Below, piece after piece: positions 34,103-45,574 of a DNA stretch of 64,000 nucleotides. The stretch is from Phlegmacium glaucopus (lineage: Eukaryota > Basidiomycota > Agaricomycetes > Agaricales > Cortinariaceae): assembly GCA_015039465.1 (NCBI GenBank), contig MU130443.1, positions 102,640-166,639 on the forward strand, read 5' to 3'. The stretch's first letter is position 1. The number at the start of each line of letters is the position of its first letter. The notes under the pieces were generated by a model. The model searched no databases. It was not told where the DNA came from and worked only from the letters and a program-made list of their open reading frames with translations. Both the position numbers and the translations under genes were made by a program.

Positions 34103-35049
34103 CAATCTGCTCACATGAAACAGATGATGCTTGTGCTGGAAGAACATCAAGTGCAATACAACCAAGTGTTGGGTATGTGCATTGTTCTAAGAAAATTGTC
34201 ATAAGTTTTAACAATAACATGATCTCTGATATTATTACTTACCTGCCACCATTTGACAAGGTCCATGTCTTTCTCAACATTGCATTGCATTGTAGCAAGG
34301 TAATGGCAAATTTCAGCATCCTTCCTCAGCATCCATGTGAGAAAGGTTTTTTGGTGCTTGTCAAATTCAGTTAAGTTGGGGGGGGCATCAGTGGATATAG
34401 CAGTGGGGTTTTCTGCAGCAGGTATGCTGAGAGTGGAAGCAGAGGGCCAGTTGGCATAGTAATGCGGCATCTGATTTCAATTCTATCATTTCTATCTGGT
34501 GATGCACTTTAGGTACATTTTTAATGTACCACCAGAGTTGGAGATGTGTTGTTTGAAGTTTCTACACAAATTCACTGATGAATGCAGGATGGATAATAAA
34601 ACAATGTTTATGCAACTCTTAAATGTTTTGCTTTAATTATTAGGAGAGATGCAACAATAAGAAAAAGGCACAAGTTCAACTTTAGATTTGTGCAGATACA
34701 TGGAATTGAAGGGGGAAAGTATTCTATTCTGTTTGTTGGTTTACAGTAACTTATATACAATTAAAGAATCAATGTCACAGTGTTAAGGAGCAGAGTAAAG
34801 TATACTGCACCACAATTATAAAGCAGAACCAAGAGAATGGTATGAATATAATATAGAAATATCAAAAGAAACACATAAATATCCTGACTCTGCAATGATA
34901 CAATTATATCTGAGTGTATGAGCACCTTGTTATAGAGTCAGATAAGGACATGAAAGCATGCAGTCAATGCAACAAATGGTGCAATGTAGAGTGATGTTGT
35001 GACAAAGACTGTGAATTGGACCAAAATGAGATTTACTGCAGGTAGAGGC
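34103..35049. other. Repeat-derived spacer
   Basis: A minus-strand frame (34470-34147) has no recognised motif. The remainder is AT-rich with no gene seen. Confidence 0.35.
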
Positions 35050-35720
35050 ATAACAGTCACATCATCAGTATGTCACATATGTCACCTATGATTGACTGGC
35101 CTGATGCAATATTGATGCAATATTTCTTTAGAGTCCTGTCCAGAACTCAGACAACCTATTTGACAACCTTCTCTCATCAAGTTCTGCAAGGGTGCCTGGT
35201 AACGAAGAACTTCCCAGCAAGCTTGCACAATACCTGAGCACTGGACCTGAAAACATAAAAAATGCCCTTCTCTGGTGGGTAGAAATGTGTGTTATCTATC
35301 CTTGCTTATCTTAGATGGTGCATAACTACCTGTCTATTCCTGGTAAGTCAATTCACCCTGGACTTCAATCCCCAAATATGATGTGCAGTGCTTTCTTGCC
35401 AGCCACCTCCACTGATGTTGGACAAGTTTTCAGCAAAGGCTGCCTCACATGTCTGTAATCGACTCACTGTGGCATCAACTCATGCATTAATGTGTCTTGG
35501 TGCATGGAGCAAACTGGGACTGGTGCTTGTTGCTGATACTAAATTTGCTGCAACCCTTCCAGACATCATAGGAGACAAAAATTCAATAACCAAGTACTCA
35601 AATAATAAACCAATCAACAAATTTGGATCACTAAAGTTGACAGAGTCAACTCCCCCCATACTCGCACACCTGGAAACTTTTCCTCACAATGTATTCCTGG
35701 TAAGAGAAATTTAATTAATG
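35050..35720 (+). pseudogene. hAT transposase C-terminal fragment
   Basis: The reading, with stops and frame changes, is DNLFDNLLSSSSARVPG, LAQYLSTGPENIKNALLWW, then after an intron ATSTDVGQVFSKGCL and THALMCLGAWSKLG. This matches the hATC dimerisation region, also seen at 18280-18400, but is more decayed and probably belongs to a different copy. Confidence 0.65.
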
Positions 35721-37559
35721 GGCCCAGAATGGTGCAGGGGAGAACTATTACACTTACAATTTGCCAAAAATGTCTGGGGCTGTGCACCATAACTGTACAT
35801 GTACAGGTGTACAGGTGATTTTTATGGGTACCTGTACTGTACCATTATCTTTTGAAACCTCATAATTAATGGCTGTATAAGTTATGGCCATGGACTATAT
35901 TGACCTGTAAAATTTCAGCCATAATACAGGCTATATGGGTGCAAATGAAAAGATATTTTTGAAAATCCCTAAGCACACTAAACAAGATGCTGAATTAGCT
36001 TTTAACCTTAATGATCACACTCCTAATTGGCACTCACATGGCCTCAAGCTTCAGCTCCAATTCTAGATCCAATGCCCTAGAATTTTGAGCAGTTCCATGT
36101 TGCTTTGACAATTCTCTTGTCCTTCATTTGTCCCTGCTCACTCTGGGGACATTTAAGTTGTGCCATTTCATGATGAAGATAATTATCCTTGACAGTAAAC
36201 AGAGAAATTATGCATGACCATTGCACATTGAGTCGTTGACTTGCTCTTTTCATTTCTGGTGCTGCATCTTGTTTGCCTTAGTGCTGATCACAGAATTTTC
36301 CTTATGTGCATATATTAACCTAATATGTTCTACCTTCAGGGGTTGCTTCCATTTTTTTCCAACCAGAATCCCTGTTTTTTTTCTCCAGCCAATGGGATGG
36401 CAGCATATAAAGGTTTATAAAGGTTTGTTCTTGTACCACTAAATAAGACAACACCCCCATCACTTCAGTCATCTTCCACCAACTTAATGAATCTGTGGTT
36501 TTTGGTGTTTAAATGATGGGTCAGAGTTTCTAGCTCTATTATTTTATTTCAATGCTCATTTTACTTTTCATCTCCAGAGGCATTTCAGGTGGATATGCAC
36601 AAACCCAATGGATGTGTTCATCCACTATTAACTGCATCATCAATGAAGACTGTTGTGACTTAGGCTTCTATGCTCATTTTTGGTACACCAGTTATTCTGT
36701 TGGTGACTTTTCCCATGTTTGGCTCTATGCTTGCTCCAATTTTATTTCAATCTGTTTTCTTGACTTTGAAAGTATCACCACTAGGTGCAATGGCCTTGAT
36801 GGGGTATTTATTTTCTGTCATCATTGCATGGGGTATGTGATTACAATATTAACTAAAGGCTGATCAATGCTGTGGGTCTTCTATTCCTTCCTTGGCTTCA
36901 TCCTTTAATTCAAGTCATAAATACCCAATTTTTGTGCTATCAATACCATTGTTCTTATGTTTCACACATGCAACTTGACCATTTGTGTCGCCTTGTCAAC
37001 ACTTCTTGTTTTACCATCTTTATCACACTGTCATTTGGCAAAACCATCCCAATGTGTAAGCCTTTTTTAGGGGTTTTATTTTGGATCAATTCTAATTAAT
37101 ATGGCATAATAGTGGTTTCTGACTCAACAACTGTTGGTGACATAGAATATGAATGGCATGAAAAGGACTCTTTTCCTCACAGAAACAAAACCTTTCATAC
37201 ATCTCTAAGAATGGTCATCATTCTTCCTTTCTCAAAAGCTCTGATACAATGCACGAGCTTTCTGCTGGCCCACTTTCTCACTTTAATATTTGTTTTTTTT
37301 TGGGTGGATTTGGGGGTTCAGGTATGTTATATTCTTCATAGTTCATATGCATATTATAATTTGCTTCTTCATTAGACCAATGTGCCCTCTGACCTGATGG
37401 ACCATTGAAGGATGCCTCAGAGATTCCATGGGTAAATGATCCAGATGATGACCACCCAGTAGCATCGGGAAGCCAGCTTCCTGGTTCATATTTCTGAGTC
37501 TTTTCTTTGATATTGAACTAACAACATCTTGTCATGTAGTTCAACAAAGTCAGCAATTA
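35721..37559. other. Repeat-derived spacer
   Basis: Near 35770, ggggctgtgcac followed by tgtacaggtgtacaggtg resembles the reversed tail at 49360-49406 (acagtggacagccctaa). The two may be the outer ends of the hAT copy below, but I find no target duplication. Open frames at 36221-37375 are low-complexity and unrecognised. Confidence 0.35.
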
Positions 37560-37798
37560 ACAAATACTGCTTGAATGGCTGAAATCATTGATGCAGAACA
37601 AACTCTGGCAATGATGATGAACCGCAACCACCACCACACAAATGCAAACATAATACAAAGACCAAAAAAGTAGTGCAGACTCAGACAGATGAGGAAGACA
37701 ATGATTTTATTGGTTCTTCTTGCGAATTGGATGGTGAAGGAAGTGATTTGGACTGCGTTGAAATAAGCAATGAAGAAGTAAGCTTGATTGATATAACC

Positions 37799-38377
37799 TG
37801 TTACATTCCGTCACACGTTACTCCGGTCTGACTCCATTGGAGCTGTTTCCGGTAGTCCGTACTCCGTTCCAGTACTTTCCCTTGTTTCCGACTCTACTCC
37901 TCCTACGTCCGACTCCGAGACTTCTCCATATCATTCCGACTCTTCCGACGATATCCCAAACCCCTTACCACACCTTTGTCATAACAACTATTTCTGTGTC
38001 ATCACTTTCCCACTATCAGTCAGCACACCAGTCATGGATTATTCACCCAAGAATGCAGGACCTTTTCCGGGAGCAGAACGCAGCACTTATATTTATCTTT
38101 TATATTTCGGTTGCTATTCCTTTTATTATTTAAGTACTCGAAACTTGTATGTTTTCCCTCAGTTCGAATATCAACTTAGTTTCCCTCCTCTTGTTTTTCC
38201 TCTAAGTCACTGAGGTCTTCCGACCTGTTACTTTCTTCTTCCGTTCCGAAATCAGGACACCTTAGGAGCTGGGCGGCACAGCACACACGCTGAGGCCAAC
38301 GTCCTTTCCGGGTTACTGTTCCGGTTCCGTTCCGGAGTAACTCCGACGTGACTTCTCCTTTTGTCTTAAACTTAACA
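37799..38377 (+). repeat. Solo LTR with 5-bp target duplication
   Basis: The 579-bp sequence starts TGTTACATTCC and ends AAACTTAACA. The direct duplication taacc flanks it at 37794-37798 and 38378-38382. No internal retrotransposon sequence is adjacent, so this is a solo LTR left by recombination. The same family occurs at 43763, 44530 and, split, at 15918/17607. Confidence 0.88.
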
Positions 38378-38530
38378 TAACCAGACTAAACATTGAAAAT
38401 TTTAATAGCTTGTTGATAGCCTCCCTTCTAAAACAATTCAACTCAGTTGAAGCCATCTCCAAAAATCCAAATCCAAAAAGCCCAAACAACTGACAAAGAA
38501 ACATCATCTGTCAGAAGTTCCCACTGTGCC

Positions 38531-39847
38531 CGCTATCGTGCACCAATACTGATTGGTAGCATGAGAAGAAAGCTTAAAAGTTGCCATCATGAAAATAAGC
38601 AGACTTTGAATTCACTTACCTATTTTGAAAGCAGCCCTGAATCACATTCCTGGTCAACAAATCATTTGTTCAATGTTATCACCCTCATTGCTCATCATAC
38701 TCTCAATGTCTCACACTATGCTCTCCATCGTTTTCACTATCCACATGCTCCTAAGCATATACCATTCATTTGTTCCTTGGCTAGTGATCCAACAAAGCAA
38801 TCAATCTACTATTCGCATCAGTCATCGGCTTGCATTTGATTGTATCTTTGATCCATCATTTCAAGAACAGCCCCTTTATGGAAGCATCAACTACATCTCC
38901 CATTATGTAAAAGGCTTTGTCATCGTTGTTGTGGCTATGGACCCACAAGTCTTCCCCTCAGCCATCTATCTTGCCATCCCTCACTCCTGGATCTCACTCA
39001 GTCCCCTATCCTCAATTATCTACCTCTTATCTTATCATTCACTGCCAAAACCATCATTCACGTGGTACATGAAGCCTTCCCACCCTCTTTATGACAACTT
39101 AGGAAGTCCAGAAGGATCACAACTAAGCAGGAATTGCAGATGAATCAGCAGCAGAGGATTATTCTCGCAGTGTGTCAAGTGTTATCAAGGCTGCACGACA
39201 TGGGATCATGGGCAAGTAGTGTTTTCTCGGGAACAAGGCTGCGCCTTTCAAGTGTTGACTCAGGACCTTTCACATTTTTGACATGACCACATGCCTATGG
39301 AGTTGATATATTTTTGCTATTGGACTATGTACACTGCCTTCTTTTCTTTTCTCTCACACTTTGACACTTTACAGATTTTTTTATTGTTCCTTCCTCTTTT
39401 CCATTGTTCTTTTCTTCTCACAGCTGTCCTCTGTTTATCTTTCTTCCTTTGACAGCACATACTTCTTTCTTTTTATTGTTCTACATAGCCTCATCCTTAG
39501 GGTATAACTACTGCTCGTTTGTACCAGGATAGGTAGTTCACCTCAATTCATTCTTACTCCCAACAGTCATCTTCTCAGTGGAATTCCAGTGAATTCCTCC
39601 CTCTAAGTTCGCTTTTTCAGTCCCTTACTGTCACTGTCCTCTACTGTCAACTGCTATAGTCTCACCAAAGACTCTTTATTCCTCATCCTCATCCTCTTCC
39701 TTACTCTTGTGTCTCAACCACCTTTCAAGTGTGTTATAAGTCAAGGTTACACCTTTCCTAAACAAACAACAGGGAGTCTCTTGACCTAAAGACCGGTCCA
39801 CTGATCTCTGGTTAGTGTTTATATACAACACAAACAATGATTTATAC
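38531..39847 (+). repeat. R1 dispersed repeat, copy 2
   Basis: It runs from cgctatcgtgcaccaatac to aatgatttatac, 1.3 kb, and aligns with copy 3 along its whole length. It interrupts the second hAT: tgcc lies on both sides. It has a TATA-like motif near 39500 but no long terminal repeats and no recognised domain. Confidence 0.75.
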
Positions 39848-40021
39848 TGCCACCTCACTGCAGGCAAACTCGCCATTGGAAAGTGTCAATGTGGCACCCC
39901 CACAATGAAAGGTATATATATATATTTGATTTTCACTTTTGCTTGCAAAATTTATTCTATGCTAGTCAGGTAAACAAAACCCTACATATTTTTTTTACAA
40001 AGAACTTTCTACCAATAAGGA

Positions 40022-40121
40022 TGTAAAACCTGGTGAGGCTGGAGATAGGCACTACAAATGCTATCATGGCAACAGGAAGATCTTAACTATCTCAAAGGCG
40101 ATGAACTACAGCCTTAATGGT
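40022..40121 (+). pseudogene. BED-type zinc-finger exon of second hAT
   Basis: Reads GEAGDRHYKCYHGNRKILT followed by ISKAMNYSLN and then a donor (gtatgt). The match to a BED-like finger of hAT transposases rests on wording remembered from related elements. Confidence 0.6.
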
Positions 40122-40272
40122 ATGTAATTTTTTGTAGTGGTTCTTGGTTTGAACCAGTTCTGGAACTGGACCAAACTGCCAAGAACCGGTTCTGCCAGTT
40201 CTCATTGGTTCTGGTTCTCGGTTCTTAAAATTGAGGGTGAGAACTAGACTAAACCAAACTTCAGCAACACTA

Positions 40273-40445
40273 CTTTTTGGAAGAGAGAATGTCTTTGGAT
40301 CTTGACCATAGTCCATCATTGCAATGAACTCTGGTTTCTGATCACAGGTAACTATCCATTCAATCAAGAGTCGCTCAAACTTGGCTTGATCCCAAGGAAG
40401 CTGGAATAAATTGATTTAATATTAATTCATATATGGAAGAGCCTG
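40273..40445 (-). pseudogene. Inverted exon of second hAT
   Basis: The minus strand reads PWDQAKFERLLIEWIVTCD, then KPEFIAMMDYGQDPKTF and SLPKSS. In related hAT proteins this block lies between the zinc finger and MKLGEETIQ, which are found on the plus strand at 40121 and 43690. It has therefore been flipped. Confidence 0.65.
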
Positions 40446-41511
40446 AAACCTACTGCTGCAACAGCCTCTTGTTTTGAAAATTAGGGATGCTGAAGTTCAG
40501 TTTGGTTCAGTTCAGGACCTATTTTCTCAGAACCAGAACCAGAACCAGTTAAAAATAGACTTTTGTTAGGATATCACCAATTAGACAGGAAATTCTCATT
40601 TTAAATTTTATTTTCTAAAATTACATCTTATTTCTTAGAAATAAATATATCTTGAAATTTGAGGCCAGAAGTTTGTAGTATTGGTGTTATAATTATGACA
40701 TCACTAAAAGTAAACATGAAAATAAAAAATACTACTAAATCATTTTGCCAACTAGTGACAACTTTGAATTGGATTCTTGCAATAGGAGTATATTAATATT
40801 AATAAAACCTGAAGTTATAAAGTAAATGAGACATATTATTGATTATGTACTATGCCAGACCAAAAAATGATGTACTTCTGATTGGAAATATATTGTGTTG
40901 GTGACTTGAATAAATATTTTCATTACAGATACAGGTACATTGTGCCATTCAACCTGTAAAATAATGCAAATAAGTAAATATATTACTTAAATATATGCCT
41001 TGGGATATTGGCTGGCTGCAATTGCTGATTGGCATGATAATCAGTGAGATTAATGAGAATTTACCCATTGTCTACAATTAGCAAGCCAGCTTTGCATTAT
41101 TATTTTTTCATTTGAATTGTGGATCCAACATAACTCAAATTATAATTAATATTACATGAATTTGGTGCTGATACCCTCCATATTTACTGACAGTTCAGTT
41201 CTGGTTCAAACCAGTTCTCAAATGGTGATGTACCTGTGGTGGGATCAGACCGCAAGTAGTAAAGTAGTTCGTGGGGTTAATGTAGATTTCCTCAATAGAA
41301 TTTAGAAGAGTTCGCGGTATGGAAATATGCAGGGAGAGTAAACCATGAAGATAGCAAAGTTCACAAATAATTGTGAAGTACACAAAGTAGCTTAAAGAAT
41401 GAGACTATTGACTTAGAACATTGCTGCAAAGTTGATGGGATCAAAACTCTGGCTGTCTCTTGTTCCCGGTGATGAACATGGCTATGCTCTACCAACTGGA
41501 ATTGCCCTTTT

Positions 41512-41766
41512 GTTGCCATGTCGCCCCTCTAGTCGCTACGTCGCCCCTCTCATCGCTACGTCACCCCTCTCATCGCTACGTCGCCCCTCTAGTCGCCATG
41601 TCGCCCCTCTAGTCGCCATGTCGCCCCTCTAGTTGCCATGTCGCCCCTCTAGTCGCCATGTCGCCCCTCTAGTTGCCATGTCGCCCCTCTAGTTGCCATG
41701 TCGCCCCTCTAGTTGCCATGTCGCCCCTTTCAGTCCTACATCACCCCTCTTGTTGCTACATCGCCC
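41512..41766. repeat. Minisatellite, 20-bp unit
   Basis: About 12-13 head-to-tail copies of gtcgcccctctagtcgccat with few variants. The open frames across it come from a 20-bp stop-free unit and are not a gene. Confidence 0.9.
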
Positions 41767-42211
41767 TTTCCACCCTGTTCACCATCTCCATCATTACCTA
41801 TTTTCCTAAAAGTCGCCCATGCTGCGCATCACTTCGCTTCTTTTGATTTCCTATCATTCCTACTTTTATGCATCCCCTCACCGTGCCAAAATCATGTTTG
41901 CATCATTTTACTGTTACCTAGCTACCAGTTATTCTCCATGCTCCTTTTATCTTATGGTGCGACTTTTTGTATTTTCTCACTTAACTCCTTATGCTTTTTG
42001 ATGCTATTTACTCCACACACCTTGTGCTTCATTTCCCCATTTATTCTAATCACCTCTACTATAAAAAACCCATGTAACTTAGTTACAGGACAAATAAGAA
42101 AGTATTCGCCTCTCTCCCCAGAGTATAGAATTAAGTCTTGTCATCGTCTCTCTCGTCGTTCGCCTTCGTTTCATTGCATTTTACTGCGAGTCGCCCATAC
42201 AGCGACTATAC

Positions 42212-42372
42212 ATTGTCACTGCGTCGCCCCTTCGTCACTGCGTCTACCCTTCGTTACTGCGTCTCCCCTTCGTCACTGCGTCTCCCCTTCATCACTGCAT
42301 CTCCCCTTCATCACTGCGTCTCCCCTTCATCACTGCGTCTCCCCTTCATCACTGCGTCGCCACTTCATTACT
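42212..42372. repeat. Minisatellite, 19-bp unit
   Basis: About eight copies of gtctccccttcatcactgc. It shares the word gtcgcccc with the first array 450 bp away, so the two may share an ancestor. Confidence 0.85.
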
Positions 42373-43652
42373 TCATCGCCCTTTTGTCATTACATCGCTC
42401 CTCGTTTCGCTCGTCTCATATCTCGTCGCCCTACTTTAGTTGGAACCTTTCTGCATATACTTGACTCAGTGTTTAGGCCACCGAAGCCCCGAGCCGCATC
42501 ACACCTCAGTTAGTACAGCACCTAGCGTACTGACAGTGTATCACCGGTACCTCCTACTTGCTACAGATACTTAATACAAGAGTTGTAAACTAACCAGGTG
42601 CGGATATGCAAAACAGTAATGTAAAAATTGAGCTAATGCAAAATCACATTGACCCAGTAGTTTGGTAACGAAGGAATAGGAGACAAAGTAAAAATAAAGC
42701 TGATGAGTAAGGAGGTTAGTTGAATGACCTTTTGTTTTAAAGTATATGATAAAATATATATATGGAAAAATGAAAGAAAGCAAGTGCAAAATAACACAGA
42801 CCATAATAAAACCAGTGCAAGGGATAGACAGAGAGGTAAGGAATGTGTATTGTGAACTGTGAAAGACCATGAGATTAGATAGTGGCTGTGCAAAGGTGTG
42901 TCTGCAAAGGAGTGAATATGGCTAAGTCTACTGCGGCTAGTGAGAGCTGTAGATATGTTGAAGTATGAGGTGTGAAGAGGAATAAGGGTGCTTTGGATAA
43001 TTATGAAGGTTGTAGAAGTGATGTGTGTAGGGATTGTTGCAGGCAACCCATGGGTAAATCAACAGCAGCCCATACCCCACCCTCAGGGACCCGTACCCGC
43101 TAACCCCACAGGTTTACCCATAAAAACAAGGCCAAAAACACCCAAAACGGCCCATAAATACGGGAGATATGTGCTAAATGATAGTTACTATCATTTTGGT
43201 CATATCTCCTTCAATTATTATCCATTTTGAGTGATCTTAGGCTTGTTCTGTAGGTGGCAGGTACATAAATTTGTACCCATTCCCGTACCCGCCTGTACCC
43301 TACCCGCCAACCCACAGGGGCTGAAAAACCCATGACAATCCCTAGATGTGTGAGACATGTGCAAAGAGTATGTGATATTATAGGACAAGCGAATGATAGT
43401 GCAAGGGTTACTGATAACCACAGATGAGAGTGTGAGTAATAATGGTAACTGCGAGGTATTCACGAGTATCTGCGAAGTTGTTAAACCACAAAAATAACCT
43501 GTTTACAAACCTAGAGGTTATATGGATCCTATCAATGGTTCTCAAAATCTCAAAATTTTCAGAACTGAGAACTGAACTGTCAGTTTCACATGGTTCTGTT
43601 TAACCAGTTCCAGTTCTCTGAAGCAGTTCTGAAGCAAACTTCAGCAGCACTA
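42373..43652. other. Remainder of TIR element interior
   Basis: Around 43030-43340 there are paired cccatgggtaaa/tgtacccgcc-type words like hAT subterminal repeats, possibly a small nested element. Open frames on both strands are unrecognised. Confidence 0.35.
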
Positions 43653-43762
43653 CCAAACAGGCATGGTGTTTGTTGGTGAATTATGAAGCTTGGAGAAGAA
43701 ACTATTCAAGAAACCAAGGACATGTTTGCAGTTTGTATTTTGCCTTATCATTTCTCTGTTTC

Positions 43763-44340
43763 TGTTAAGTTTAGACAAAGGGATAATGTTGGAGTAACTC
43801 TGGATTGAACAGAACAGAACTGGAACAAGTAATGGAAAGAACTTTGGCCTCAGTGTATGTGCTTGTGCTGCCCAGCTCCTACAATGTCCTGATTTTGGAA
43901 CCAGAAGAGAATGGAAAGATGGAAGACCTCAGTGACTTAGAGGACAAACAAGAGGAGGAAACTAAGTTGATATTCAAACTGAGGAAAACATACAAGTTTC
44001 AAGTACTTAAATAATAAAAGGAATTGCAACCAAAATATAAAGGATAAATATAAAGTGCTGCATTCTGCTCCCGGAAGGTCCTGCATTCTTGGGTGAATAA
44101 TCCATAGCTGGTGTGCTGACTGATAGTGGGAAAGTGATGACAAAGAAATAGTGGTTGTGGCAAAGATGTGGTATTGGGTTTGGAGTATCGTCGGAGGAGC
44201 CGGAATGATATGGAGGAGTCTCAGAGTTGGACATAGGAGGAGTAGATCCAGAAACAAGAGAAGGTACTGGAACGGAGTATGGAGTACTGGATACAACTCC
44301 GACAGAGCTGGACCAGAGTCACATATAACAGAACGTAACC
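43763..44340 (-). repeat. Solo LTR, opposite orientation
   Basis: Reverse-orientation copy of the 37799 LTR: it starts TGTTAAG and ends gaacgtaac. No clear target duplication remains (gtttc and tcccc). Confidence 0.8.
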
Positions 44341-44529
44341 TCCCCAACCCCAATTTTCCATACAGAAATTGATTGTAAAATTAGCCTCACTTGATGCGCG
44401 GACTTCAAGTAATTATTATGCTTCTTTGGAAATTGTTGCTCACTATGTGACTAACAATGGGTATTATGGTAAAAAAATTACTTACCTAGCACTGCATCCC
44501 TTGTAAACTGACTCACTTTGTAGAAGCAC

Positions 44530-45102
44530 TGTTACATTCCATTATACGTTACTCCGGTCCAGCTCTGTCGGAGCTGTTTCCGGTAGTCCATACTCCGTAC
44601 AGTGCCTTCCCTTATACCCCGAACTACTCTTCCTATGTTCAACTCCGAGACTTCTCCGTGTCATTCCGGTTCCTCCGTCTATACTCCAAACTCATTATCA
44701 CTTCTTCGTCACTACCACTATTCTTTGTCATCATCTTTCCCATCATCAGTCAGCATACCTGCCATGGATTATTCACCCAAGAATGCAGAACCTTTCCAGG
44801 AGCAGAACGCAGCACTCATATTTATCTCTTATATTTTGGTTGCTATTCCTTTATTTATTTAAGTACTCGAAACTTGTATGTTTTTCCCTCAGTTCGAATA
44901 TCAACTTAGTTCCTCCTCTTGTTTTTCCTCTAAGTCACTGAGGTCTACTGACTTGTTACTTTCCTCTTCCATTCCGAAATCAGGACACCTTAGGAGCTGG
45001 GCGGCACAGCACACACGCTGAGGCCAATGTCCTTTCCGGGTTACTGTTCCGGTTCCGTTCTGGAGTAACTCCGACGTGACTTCCTTGTTTTAAAACTTAA
45101 CA
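44530..45102 (+). repeat. Solo LTR with 5-bp target duplication
   Basis: TGTTACATTCC through AAACTTAACA, 573 bp. The perfect duplication agcac flanks it at 44525-44529 and 45103-45107. Confidence 0.88.
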
Positions 45103-45180
45103 AGCACTTCTAATAGATTTCCAAGCATTGATTGGAGAACAGTCAGGAGATAACATGGCCACCATTGTATGGTCAACGCT

Positions 45181-45336
45181 CATCAGCAAACTCATTTTTT
45201 TGTCATAGTGAGTTATTACAAAATATAGTAAGATATAGCATGGGTCCCTATCTCTGTAGCACTACAGAGATAGGGATGCTATATCTTACTATATTTTGCT
45301 ATAACTCACTATGACAAAAATCAGAGTTTGCTGATG
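45181..45336. mobile_element. 156-bp near-perfect foldback element (MITE)
   Basis: Almost the whole sequence is one hairpin: catcagcaaactc at the left, gagtttgctgatg at the right, centred on tacagaga/tctctgta near 45258. It lies within a hAT exon and splits the codons for W-S-T-L-E. The flanks share only ct. Confidence 0.85.
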
Positions 45337-45574
45337 CTGGAACTATATAATATCCAGAATAAGGTAATGTGTGCTATTATTTTAAATTTTTAATCCCTGT
45401 GGCTCCTGAATTAAAGTGATGGAATTATGATCAGATTACAGCCATAATGATGGACAATGTGAGTAATAATGATACAATGATTAAATGCATCGAGACTCAC
45501 TGCCATGACACCAGGATTGAATTTTGTGCTGAACATCTGTGAATGCGGTGTATGCCCCACACAATTCACCTTGC

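Larger units (their letters stand above)
40135..43652. mobile_element. TIR element(s) inserted in second hAT, partly inverted
   Basis: Ends of the type tagtgYtgctgaag occur at 40272 (reversed), 40482 and 43652 (reversed), with gaaccagttctgg-like subterminal repeats. The 8-bp flank ccaaaaag (reverse of 40273-40280) matches ccaaacag (43653-43660) in 7 of 8 positions. This points to one insertion whose left part was later inverted together with a hAT exon. The interior holds two minisatellites and no transposase. Confidence 0.55.

Noticed and set aside
41512..41766. CRISPR-like array
   Set aside because: Units are contiguous with no unique spacers and the host is a eukaryote. It is a minisatellite.
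41713..42513. A 266-aa Ser/His/Leu-rich protein
   Set aside because: The frame crosses two minisatellites, and all frames there are open because the repeat units lack stops. No motif and no ATG context.
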